Below, piece after piece: positions 14,241 to 20,664 of a DNA stretch of 20,735 nucleotides. The notes beneath the pieces are model-generated. The model did no database searches, had not been told where the DNA came from, and worked only from the letters and a program-made list of their open reading frames with translations. Numbering within the stretch: the stretch's first letter is position 1; each line of letters begins with the position of its first letter. The DNA comes from Deltaproteobacteria bacterium (GTDB lineage Bacteria > Desulfobacterota > Binatia > UBA9968). Both the position numbers and the translations under genes were made by a program. Where the stretch lies: positions 1 through 20,735 of the forward strand of contig JAHFAP010000024.1 of NCBI GenBank assembly GCA_023250495.1. The letters run 5' to 3'.

Positions 14241-14456
14241 CTAAAACAGACCGATACAGTCTTGCGGCGCGCGCGCAACGGCAAAATCGAGTAGGTCGAG
14301 CTGTTTTCGATACTTGGCCTGTAGGCGCGCATGGAGCTTGCGGCGGAGAAGGCGCTTGCGTTCCAGGCTGCGCCATAGCCGCTCGTCGGCGTTGAACTCG
14401 GTCACGAGCTGCTGAACGCGGCGCTGCTCCGCGGGAAGATTGTAATAGGGCCTCAT
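14241..14456 (-). CDS. Small basic helical hypothetical protein (71 aa)
   Basis: I do not recognise this protein. It is strongly basic and probably helical: EQRRVQQLVTEFNADE, then RLWRSLERKRLLRRKLHARL, ending in a short uncharged tail. Its ATG lies inside the stop of the preceding gene (ATGA at 14453-14456), so it is probably translated by coupling with the CLLCK-motif protein. Its stop is close to the right inverted repeat, so the tail may come from inserted repeat DNA. The exact start-stop overlap is the main argument that both frames are genes. A nucleic-acid-binding role is possible from charge alone. Confidence 0.45.
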   Translation of the reverse strand: MRPYYNLPAEQRRVQQLVTEFNADERLWRSLERKRLLRRKLHARLQAKYRKQLDLLDFAVARAPQDCIGLF

Positions 14457-14647
14457 GCCGTAATTCCCCTATGAGAAGATTCTCTGCGGACATGTTCTAT
14501 TTCCCGATCAGCGGAGGCACGGCGGCGGTAATCCGAAAATGATTCGGCGTCCAGCCTGCCCTTTGCAAAGCCATTCATTTTCCACGGCTTGCAGAGAAGG
14601 CAGCCGGACCGGCGGTTCTTGGGTCGCCTACGCTTGTGATGTGCCAT
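14453..14647 (-). CDS. Small Lys/Arg-rich protein with CLLCK motif (64 aa)
   Basis: The N-terminus is very basic (MAHHKRRRPKNRRSGCLLCK, with a C-x-x-C pair at about residues 16-19) followed by PWKMNG and a charged helical tail. I have seen the KNRR-x-GCLLCKP pattern repeatedly in short uncharacterised bacterial proteins, but know of no function. One CxxC pair alone could bind a metal only as a dimer, or be redox active. The ATG at 14647 has no good binding site. It overlaps the next small gene by four bases. Both are AT-neutral and lie in the accessory island between the nuclease cassette and the HEPN pair. Confidence 0.55.
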   Translation of the reverse strand: MAHHKRRRPKNRRSGCLLCKPWKMNGFAKGRLDAESFSDYRRRASADREIEHVRRESSHRGITA

Positions 14648-14696
14648 TGCTTCAAATAGCTCGTAAGGGTTCAGAACTTCCTGAGCACCTCATCTC

Positions 14697-14966
14697 CTAA
14701 TCATAAACTGCGGAGCAAATGAAAACGCCCTCTCCAACCAGGATGTCCACGCACCTGTCGGCAATCTTTCCTTCAATCTCTTCGATCTCCTTTTCTTTCA
14801 TACCCGCCGGCGGGTAAATGCGTACATGGCCGTCCTCATCTTCGAAACCCTCCATAGTCGCTTCGATCCTGGCTTCAGGACACAGCCGCTGCGCCAGCAA
14901 GCTCAGCTCGGTGAGGTACTTGTCAACAAGAATCCGTCGTTCTGAGGAAGAGATAGATTTAGCCAT
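14697..14966 (-). CDS. Small acidic protein overlapping the HEPN gene; candidate antitoxin
   Basis: An 89-residue acidic protein of no family that I can name. It opens with a helix (SERRILVDKYLTELSLLAQR), then a strand-like stretch with EDEDGHVRIYPP, an acidic helix (EKEIEEIEGKIADRCVDIL) and a hydrophobic end (GVFICSAVYD). The ATG at 14966 lies eight bases inside the end of the HEPN gene and has AGGGG upstream, so the two are translationally linked. HEPN proteins of the UPF0332 type usually pair with a nucleotidyltransferase (MNT) antitoxin; this protein has none of the GS-x(10)-DxD residues of an MNT. It may be a degenerate relative or an unrelated neutraliser. Confidence 0.65.
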   Translation of the reverse strand: MAKSISSSERRILVDKYLTELSLLAQRLCPEARIEATMEGFEDEDGHVRIYPPAGMKEKEIEEIEGKIADRCVDILVGEGVFICSAVYD

Positions 14967-15327
14967 TGGATATCCCCTTCTTGATCAGACTAACAAACTC
15001 GCGCGCTTTTGCCAACGCCCGCGTCGCTTGCCTTTTGCTCACGTCGCTATCTCTGTAATCCGCGGTGTGTCTCAGGTCCTGCACAACATTGAGGTCTCGG
15101 GCTAGAAAAGAGGAATAGAGCTTCCGCCTGCGGGTAAGCTCATTGGCGAAAGTCGCGTGCAGTCCTCCGTGAGTCCACTCGGCGCGTTTAAGCCCGGCGG
15201 CTTCAAGTGCCACTTGGGCCGCTTGATACATAGAATAATATGCTCGACTCACCGATGAGTTATAAAGCCCTGCTGTATAGCAGTGCTCGGCAGCTTTAAG
15301 CGCCTCATTCGCCTTGGAAATTTCCAT
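14959..15327 (-). CDS. HEPN-domain protein, UPF0332-like
   Basis: A 122-residue all-helical protein. The family pattern is clear: ALKAAEHCYTAGLYNSSVSR, AYYSMYQAAQVALEAAG, then DLRHTADYRDSDVS and a final helix AREFVSLIKKG. In this group the RxxADY segment stands where other HEPN RNases have R-x(4-6)-H; the His is not evident here, so RNase activity cannot be assumed. I chose the ATG at 15327 because family members begin here. The frame is open to a GTG at 15462, and that extension contains a cysteine cluster (CPLC, then CAC 13 residues later) that could be a zinc knuckle; a TAA lies just before it. It is the first gene of a pair with the acidic protein at 14697. Confidence 0.78.
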   Translation of the reverse strand: MEISKANEALKAAEHCYTAGLYNSSVSRAYYSMYQAAQVALEAAGLKRAEWTHGGLHATFANELTRRRKLYSSFLARDLNVVQDLRHTADYRDSDVSKRQATRALAKAREFVSLIKKGISNG

Positions 15328-15445
15328 AAAGCACTGCCGCGATTTTAAGCGATAAGACGCGGCCTGACAAGCGCAATCCCCTTGCGTAACTTGCTCAGGA
15401 TAATTGCGCTTTAGGCAGAGGGGACAGATGACGGCCTGGTCATTC

Positions 15446-15472
15446 TTGACCTGATACACCACATCTTATAAG
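15446..15472 (+). promoter_or_regulatory. Possible promoter of the biotin-carboxylase operon
   Basis: TTGACC (15446-15451) and TATAAG (15467-15472) each match the sigma70 consensus at five of six positions. The spacing of 15 bases is short. It lies about 60 bases before the biotin carrier gene. It also overlaps the optional upstream extension of the HEPN frame. Confidence 0.35.
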
Positions 15473-15533
15473 TAAACGGTTTGAGATGCCGCATTGCAGC
15501 GGTGAATAGTTCAGCAAAGCGGCAGGAGAGGTC

Positions 15534-16040
15534 ATGGAACTCACTCAAGACGAAGTGCTGCAGATATTGGACCTGATCGAAAAATCGAACTTCGACTTCA
15601 TGCAGCTCCAGGTCGGAGAGCTGAAGCTGACGGTCAGCAAAGGGAATTACGTGGGCAGCGCCCCTGCCCCCACGGCTGCGGATCAAGCCGAAACCGCCGC
15701 CAAACCACAGGCTGAAGTCAAAAAAGAGGAGCGGACCGAGCCGAAACCAAAAAAACCGACCGTCACCGTGGACGGCTTGCGAATCAATGCGCCCATGGTC
15801 GGAACCTTCTACACGACACCCGAGCCGGGCGCGGCCCCTTTCGTCGAGCTGGGCTCCCAGATCGACGAGGAAACGACGGTCGGCTTGATCGAGGTGATGA
15901 AGGTGTTCAACGCGGTCCAGTCGCGGGTGCGCGGAGTGATCGCCGAGGTCTGCGTTCAAAACGGCCAGTTTATCGAGTACGGGCAAACGCTCTTCGTCGT
16001 CAAGCCCGGTACGGCCAAGTCGAAGAGAACCTCCAAATGA
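15534..16040 (+). CDS. accB: Biotin carboxyl carrier protein (AccB-type)
   Basis: A 168-residue carrier that holds biotin and moves carboxyl groups between a biotin carboxylase and a carboxyltransferase. The N-terminal 36 residues (LTQDEVLQILDLIEKSNFDF) match the start of acetyl-CoA carboxylase carriers; a flexible Ala/Pro/Lys/Glu linker (41-77) follows, then the biotinyl domain (from INAPMVGTFY). The biotin lysine is K123 in EVMKVFN; the canonical motif is EAMKMMN, so Val replaces Ala before Met. The ATG at 15534 has AGGAGAGG six bases upstream. Its TGA overlaps the accC start (ATGA). The operon contains no acetyl-CoA carboxyltransferase (accA/accD) but a pyruvate-carboxylase-type transferase, so the carrier may serve that one instead of, or as well as, fatty acid synthesis. 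Confidence 0.93.
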   Translation: MELTQDEVLQILDLIEKSNFDFMQLQVGELKLTVSKGNYVGSAPAPTAADQAETAAKPQAEVKKEERTEPKPKKPTVTVDGLRINAPMVGTFYTTPEPGAAPFVELGSQIDEETTVGLIEVMKVFNAVQSRVRGVIAEVCVQNGQFIEYGQTLFVVKPGTAKSKRTSK

Positions 16041-17515
16041 GCATCGCTCGGGTCCTTGTGGCCAACCGGGGGGAGATCGCGCTCCGCGTCGTGAGGGCGT
16101 GCCGCGCCCTCGGCGTCGAGACGGTCGCGGCGGTCTCGGAGGCCGACAGGGACAATCTGGTCGCGCGCACGGCCGACCGCGCCGTCTGCATCGGCCCGGC
16201 CCGTTCCACCGACAGCTATCTCAAGATCGAGGCGATCATCTCGGCCGCGTTGGGCAGCGGCGCAGACGCGCTCCATCCGGGCTACGGCTTCCTGGCCGAG
16301 AGGCCGGAGCTGGCCGAGGCCTGTGAGAAAAACGGCATCAAGTTCATCGGCCCGTCGGCCGACAGCATCCGCCGGATGGGCAACAAGCTTTGGGCCCGGG
16401 CCCTCGTGAAGGAATACGGAGTTCCCGTTGGCGCCGGTTCGGAGAAAGTTCACAACGTTAAAGAGGCGACAGCGCAAGCCGAGGAGATCGGCTTTCCGGT
16501 CTTGATCAAGGCGGCGGCGGGAGGCGGCGGCCGCGGCATGAAGATCGTGGCGGCGGCCGGCGAGTTGCAAAGGGCCTTCGAGACCTCCTCAGCCGAAGCC
16601 CGGGCCGCGTTCGGAGACCCGACGCTTTATCTCGAGCGCTACATCCCAAACGCCAGGCACATCGAGGTGCAGATTCTCGGCGACCGGTTCGGCAACGTCA
16701 TCCACGTCGGCGAGCGCGACTGCTCGCTGCAGCGCCGCCATCAAAAAGTCGTGGAGGAGGCGCCGGCCGCCTCGATCGCGCCGACTCTGAGAGAAGAAAT
16801 TCAGACGGCTGCCGTCACCATCGCCAAGAAGATCGGCTATGAGAACGCCGGCACCATCGAGTTTATTCTGGATCAGGATGCCCAGCGCTACTATTTTCTC
16901 GAGATGAATACCCGCATTCAGGTCGAGCATCCGGTCAGCGAGGCTATCTCCGGCATCGACCTGGTCCAAGAGCAGATCCGAATCGCCGCCGGCGAGGTGC
17001 TCAGCCGGTCGCAATCCGAAGTGCATCTCAGCGGCCATGCCATCGAGTGCCGCATTACCGCCGAGTCGGCGGCGCACGGCTTCCGCCCCTGCCCGGGGCT
17101 CATCACCGGCTGGCGCCCGCCCGAGGGGCCTGACATCCGGGTGGACAGCCACTGCTACGCCGGCTATCGTGTTCCTCCCTATTACGATTCGCTGCTGGCC
17201 AAGCTCATCGTCCATGGAGGCCATCGGGTGGATGCCGTGGGGAAGATGCAGGAGGCGCTGGAAAACTTTCTCGTTTCCGGCATCGAAACCACGATTCCCT
17301 TTTTGCGCTTCGTGACACAGCGCCTGGAATACGTGAAGGGAGAGGTCAACACGCGCTGGCTGGAGTCGGTGCTCGCCGGCTCGCCGTTCCAGTCAGTCGA
17401 GGCAGCAGTTTCTACCGCCACACCCTCACCCCTTCCCTCTCCCGCAAGCGGGAGAGGGCGAGGGAGAGGGTGTCCTGCGCAAAGCGAAAGTAGCCGAGTT
17501 AAGGCTAGACGGTAA
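16037..17515 (+). CDS. accC: Biotin carboxylase (AccC-type), C-terminus extended by a repeat
   Basis: An ATP-grasp enzyme that carboxylates biotin with bicarbonate and ATP. Visible landmarks are VLVANRGEIALRV at the start, the glycine-rich loop KAAAGGGGRGMKIV (about 158-171), ERDCSLQRRHQKVVEEAPA, and EMNTRIQVEHPVSE with the bicarbonate/biotin residues. The final domain (HAIECRI..., VSGIETTIPFL) is complete by NTRWLESVL. After that, about 45 residues (ATPSPLPSPASGRGRGRG and on) are encoded by a palindromic repeat at 17421-17472 and read through to the stop at 17517; family members normally stop near residue 450. Translation is coupled to the carrier gene (ATGA overlap). The active site is intact, so the enzyme should work unless the tail interferes. 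Confidence 0.95.
   Translation: MSIARVLVANRGEIALRVVRACRALGVETVAAVSEADRDNLVARTADRAVCIGPARSTDSYLKIEAIISAALGSGADALHPGYGFLAERPELAEACEKNGIKFIGPSADSIRRMGNKLWARALVKEYGVPVGAGSEKVHNVKEATAQAEEIGFPVLIKAAAGGGGRGMKIVAAAGELQRAFETSSAEARAAFGDPTLYLERYIPNARHIEVQILGDRFGNVIHVGERDCSLQRRHQKVVEEAPAASIAPTLREEIQTAAVTIAKKIGYENAGTIEFILDQDAQRYYFLEMNTRIQVEHPVSEAISGIDLVQEQIRIAAGEVLSRSQSEVHLSGHAIECRITAESAAHGFRPCPGLITGWRPPEGPDIRVDSHCYAGYRVPPYYDSLLAKLIVHGGHRVDAVGKMQEALENFLVSGIETTIPFLRFVTQRLEYVKGEVNTRWLESVLAGSPFQSVEAAVSTATPSPLPSPASGRGRGRGCPAQSESSRVKARR
17421..17472. repeat. 52-bp palindromic repeat inserted in the 3' end of accC
   Basis: CCCTCTCCCGC-AA-GCGGGAGAGGG is a perfect 11-bp stem. Imperfect outer arms CACCCTCACCCC and AGGGAGAGGGTG extend it to the full length. 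I recognise this as a dispersed repeat type very common in environmental Proteobacteria and relatives, usually found between genes. Here it is translated as Pro/Ser then Gly/Arg repeats. In the mRNA it would form a very stable hairpin between the two carboxylase subunits' genes. Confidence 0.85.
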
Positions 17516-17540
17516 AGAGTCCATCTTAGGTAAACAAACT

Positions 17541-19004
17541 ATGGAAGAGATCCGCTTTGTCGATACGACGATCCGCGACGGCCATCAGAGTCTGTGGGCC
17601 GAGAATATGACCACGGGCATGATGCTGCCGGTCGCCAAGCGGATGGACGAGGCCGGCTTCGAGGCGATCGAGCTGATCTCCAGCTCGCACATGAAAAAGT
17701 GCGTGAAGGAGCTTAAAGAAGATCCGTGGGAGCGGGTCCGGCTGATGGCAAAGCGGATCACCAAGACTCCCCTCAGGCTCATCGCCGGCAGAGTGAACAC
17801 GTTCGAGATCACGCCGCAATCGGTCTACCGGCTCTTTATCGAGCGCATGGCGGCCAACGGCATGCGCCAGGCGCGCATCTCGTGCGAGTGGAACGATCCG
17901 TCGAACTGGCGGCGCAAGGTGCAGTGCGCCCACGACTATGGCATGCAGTCGATCGTGAATCTGATTTACTCCGTCTCGCCGAAGCATACCGATGAGTATT
18001 ATGCGCGGAAAGCGCGCGAGGCGGCCACTTTGAAGCCGTATCGTCTCTGTCTCAAAGATCCGGGCGGCCTGCTCACGCCGGAGCGCACGCGCGCGCTGGT
18101 TCCATTGATCTTTCAAAACGGAAACGGCATACCGGTCGAGCTCCACACCCACTGTACTACGGGACTTGGAGGGCTCTGCGCCCTGGAAGCTATCAAGCTC
18201 GGAATCAAGTCGATCAACACCGCGATCCCGCCGCTGGCCAACGCCTCTTCCAACCCGTCGCTCTTCAACGTGGCACAGAACGCCCGCGCCCTCGGCTACT
18301 CCACGGACATTGACGAAGAGGCGCTCAAGCCGGTGTCGGAACACTTCACAGTCGTCGCCAGGCGCGAGGGTTTTCGCATCGGCGCTCCGGTCGAATACGA
18401 TTACGCGCAATACCAGCATCAGGTGCCGGGAGGGATGGTGAGCAACCTGCGCCATCAGTTGAAGCGCGTGGGGCTGGAGAACCGGCTTGAAGCGGCGCTG
18501 GAGGAAGCGGCGCGCGTCCGCGCCGAGTTCGGCTATCCCATCATGGTCACGCCGCTCTCTCAATTCGTCGGCAGCCAGGCGGCGATCAACGTGATCGTGG
18601 GCGAGCGCTATAAAGAGGTCACCGATCAGGTCATCCAGTATGCGCTGGGACTCTGGGGCGAAGAGGGCGGCGCTTCGATGGACCCCGACGTCAAGGAGAA
18701 GATTATGAACCGGCCGCGCGCCAAAGAACTCGCCAAGTGGGTGCCGCCGGAGCCTTCGATTCAGGAGGTGCGGCAGAAGATCGGCGGCCGGGGAGTCTCG
18801 GACGACGAGCTGCTGCTGCGCTGGCTGCTGCACCAGGAGGAGATCGACGCCATGCGCGCCGCCGGCCCGCCGAAGGAATACTCGACGCTGATCCACCCGC
18901 TGGTCACTCTCATCCAGGAGCTGGCCCAGCGCGTAGACTCCAGCCAGATTCACATGGAGAAACCCGGATTCACGCTGACACTAGAGAAGAAAGGGAGGAT
19001 ATAA
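17541..19004 (+). CDS. Carboxyltransferase subunit of a biotin-dependent carboxylase (pyruvate/oxaloacetate type)
   Basis: A 487-residue TIM-barrel transferase of the HMGL-like family, related to the carboxyltransferase of pyruvate carboxylase (PycB) and oxaloacetate decarboxylase alpha. The metal and catalytic residues are visible: D8 in FVDTTIRDGHQSL, K172 in LCLKDPGG (the lysine carbamylated in relatives) and H202/H204 in ELHTHCTTG. The conserved YQHQVPGGMVSNL and TPLSQFVGSQA segments follow. Unlike PycB, there is no fused biotinyl domain at the C-terminus, so it needs the separate carrier at 15534. HTHCTTG replaces the usual HTHDTSG, and DPGG replaces DMAG, so the substrate may not be pyruvate. 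It starts 25 bp after accC with a weak site and is followed after 4 bp by the amidohydrolase. Confidence 0.88.
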   Translation: MEEIRFVDTTIRDGHQSLWAENMTTGMMLPVAKRMDEAGFEAIELISSSHMKKCVKELKEDPWERVRLMAKRITKTPLRLIAGRVNTFEITPQSVYRLFIERMAANGMRQARISCEWNDPSNWRRKVQCAHDYGMQSIVNLIYSVSPKHTDEYYARKAREAATLKPYRLCLKDPGGLLTPERTRALVPLIFQNGNGIPVELHTHCTTGLGGLCALEAIKLGIKSINTAIPPLANASSNPSLFNVAQNARALGYSTDIDEEALKPVSEHFTVVARREGFRIGAPVEYDYAQYQHQVPGGMVSNLRHQLKRVGLENRLEAALEEAARVRAEFGYPIMVTPLSQFVGSQAAINVIVGERYKEVTDQVIQYALGLWGEEGGASMDPDVKEKIMNRPRAKELAKWVPPEPSIQEVRQKIGGRGVSDDELLLRWLLHQEEIDAMRAAGPPKEYSTLIHPLVTLIQELAQRVDSSQIHMEKPGFTLTLEKKGRI

Positions 19005-19008
19005 ATTT

Positions 19009-19866
19009 ATGGAAGTCACCGCTATCGACGTGCACGTTCATCTGTGCGACGAGCTTACACTTAAGGCAAAAGGCCCGCGCACCCAGCAAATGGCGCGCTA
19101 CTTCGGCAGGGAGCGCAAAGCCGTATCTATGGACGAGATGGCCGATCAGTACCGCCAGCGCAAGATGATGGCCGTGATCATGAACACCAGGGACGAGACC
19201 GTAACCGGCCTCGCGCCGGTGCCCAACGATCACGTCGCCGAATATGTGCGCAAGTATCCCGATGTATTTTTGGCCTTCGGCGCGATCGATCCATGGACCG
19301 GCAAGCTCGCGCTGCAAGAAATCAAGCGGTGCAAGGAAGAATTGGGGCTGACCGGGATCGGCGAGCTGAACCCTGCGAGGCAGCACTTCTACCCGAACGA
19401 CAATCGCTTCTACCCGCTGTGGGAAGAGGCGCAGAAGCTTGGCATGCCGATCCTGTTCCACGGCGGCATGGCCGCAGCCGGCGCCGGCACGCCCGGCGGC
19501 ATGGGCACCAAGCTCAAGTACAGCCAGCCGATCCTGTTGGACGACGTGGCCGCGGATTTTCCGGAGCTGCAGATCATCTCCGCGCATCCGACTTGGCCGT
19601 GGACCGCGGAAAGCCTCGCCATAGCCCGGCACAAGAGCAACTATTACATAGACCTCTCCGGCTGGGCGCCGAAGTATTTTCCGGCAGAACTGGTGCACAA
19701 CGTGAACACGCTGCTGCAGGATAAGGTGATGTTCGGCTCGGACTGGCCGGCGATCGGCGTCGAGCGCTGGCTGGAGGAGTTCCAGCAGCTCAACATCAAG
19801 CCCGAGGTCAGGCAGAAGATTATGCTCGATAACGCCAAAAAGTTTTTTGGCCTTCAGCTCGGCTGA
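19009..19866 (+). CDS. Amidohydrolase_2-family metal-dependent hydrolase or decarboxylase
   Basis: A 285-residue TIM-barrel enzyme of the family that includes 2-amino-3-carboxymuconate semialdehyde decarboxylase and gamma-resorcylate decarboxylase. Metal ligands are H9-x-H11 (AIDVHVHL), a His in ILFHGG, a His in IISAHPTWPW and an Asp in GSDWP; GIGELNP is also typical. Whether it hydrolyses or decarboxylates cannot be told. The ATG at 19009 has GGGAGGA about 11 bases upstream. It sits 4 bp after the carboxyltransferase gene and 35 bp before an isochorismatase-like gene, so it is almost surely in the same transcript and probably supplies or uses the same organic acid. Confidence 0.88.
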   Translation: MEVTAIDVHVHLCDELTLKAKGPRTQQMARYFGRERKAVSMDEMADQYRQRKMMAVIMNTRDETVTGLAPVPNDHVAEYVRKYPDVFLAFGAIDPWTGKLALQEIKRCKEELGLTGIGELNPARQHFYPNDNRFYPLWEEAQKLGMPILFHGGMAAAGAGTPGGMGTKLKYSQPILLDDVAADFPELQIISAHPTWPWTAESLAIARHKSNYYIDLSGWAPKYFPAELVHNVNTLLQDKVMFGSDWPAIGVERWLEEFQQLNIKPEVRQKIMLDNAKKFFGLQLG

Positions 19867-19901
19867 ACCCTAACGCGCCTTATATAAGGAAGGCATGAGC
19901 C

Positions 19902-20543
19902 ATGGCTCTCAACGATATTGACCGCAAGAAAACCGCCATTCTTTTCTTCGACATCCTGAACGGCTACTACCATGCGGCCGATGCCGCAAGTAAAGCGCGG
20001 ATGAAGCTGTGGATCGACAACGCCGTGCGACTGATGAAAGCGGGACGCGCCGCCAGCATCCCGATCTTCTTTGCCAAGGGAAACCACCGCGCGGACAACG
20101 CGACCTCCGCCCTGCTCCAAACCGATACCGACATGGGGCTCAGAGTTTGGCCTGACGGCGTGGTGATGAAGGGGAAGATGCACGTCACCGGCAGCGACTG
20201 GAGCTCGCAGGTGATCCCGGAACTGGATCCGCGCCCTGATGATTACTACATCCCGAAATACCGCTGGAGCGCTTTTTACCAGAGCTACCTCGACCTCGCG
20301 CTGCGCGCGCGCGGCATCGACACAGTGATTATTTCCGGCGGCTCGACGGATGTGGGGATAGTCTCCACCGTCTTTGCCGGAAGAGACATGGACTACAACA
20401 TGATCGTCGTGAGCGACGCCTGTGGGAGCTCGCACGACCAACGCGCCCACGACGCGCTCATGACACTTATTTTTCCGCGCATGTCGAGGGTGCGAAGCAC
20501 AGATCAGGTAGTAAAGATGATACAGGAGGCAAAGGGAAGGTAA
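19902..20543 (+). CDS. Isochorismatase-fold hydrolase lacking the catalytic cysteine (second copy)
   Basis: A 213-residue cysteine-hydrolase-superfamily protein. The catalytic Asp (D17 in ILFFDILNG) and Lys (K119 in YIPKYRWSAF) are present, but the nucleophile position is Gly: GGSTDVGIVSTVF has G152 where Cys is usual. The codons are clear (GAT GTG GGG), so this is not a reading error by eye. As with the gene at 3332, this favours isochorismatase-like acid-base chemistry over amidase chemistry. The ATG at 19902 has AGGAAGG 9 bases upstream. It is the last gene of the carboxylase operon. The two copies share only the family core and are not a recent duplication. Confidence 0.85.
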   Translation: MALNDIDRKKTAILFFDILNGYYHAADAASKARMKLWIDNAVRLMKAGRAASIPIFFAKGNHRADNATSALLQTDTDMGLRVWPDGVVMKGKMHVTGSDWSSQVIPELDPRPDDYYIPKYRWSAFYQSYLDLALRARGIDTVIISGGSTDVGIVSTVFAGRDMDYNMIVVSDACGSSHDQRAHDALMTLIFPRMSRVRSTDQVVKMIQEAKGR

Positions 20544-20566
20544 CACGGCTCTGCATCTTTCGCGTC

Positions 20567-20586
20567 ATTCCCGTGAAAACGGGAAT
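20567..20586. terminator. dRS3-like hairpin, possible operon terminator
   Basis: ATTCCCGT-GAAA-ACGGGAAT is a perfect 8-bp stem with a GNRA-type tetraloop, followed at 20594-20604 by a T-rich run. It fits the ATTCCC-N8-GGGAAT consensus of Neisseria dRS3 repeats, which are common in other bacteria too. It lies 24 bp after the last gene of the carboxylase operon, so it could stop transcription. Confidence 0.6.
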
Positions 20587-20637
20587 CCAGAGCTTTTTAT
20601 TTTTCATGCCTGGGCTCCCTAAATTCACAAACGAAGT

Positions 20638-20663
20638 GCAACACTTTTTGTATAAGGTGTTGC
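20638..20663. repeat. Hairpin at the left end of an IS30-like element
   Basis: GCAACAC (20638-20644) and GTGTTGC (20657-20663) form a 7-bp inverted repeat immediately before the transposase start. It is likely part of the left terminal region of the insertion sequence; the right end is outside the window. Confidence 0.45.
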
Positions 20664-20664
20664 C

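Noticed and set aside
17400..17515. Frameshift at the 3' end of accC
   Set aside because: The odd tail is explained by an in-frame palindromic repeat, with no loss of the conserved domain before it.
17526..18953. Open frame of 475 codons on the minus strand opposite the carboxyltransferase gene
   Set aside because: The plus-strand frame has clear catalytic motifs; the antisense reading shows only Arg/His/Leu-rich sequence typical of GC-rich shadows.
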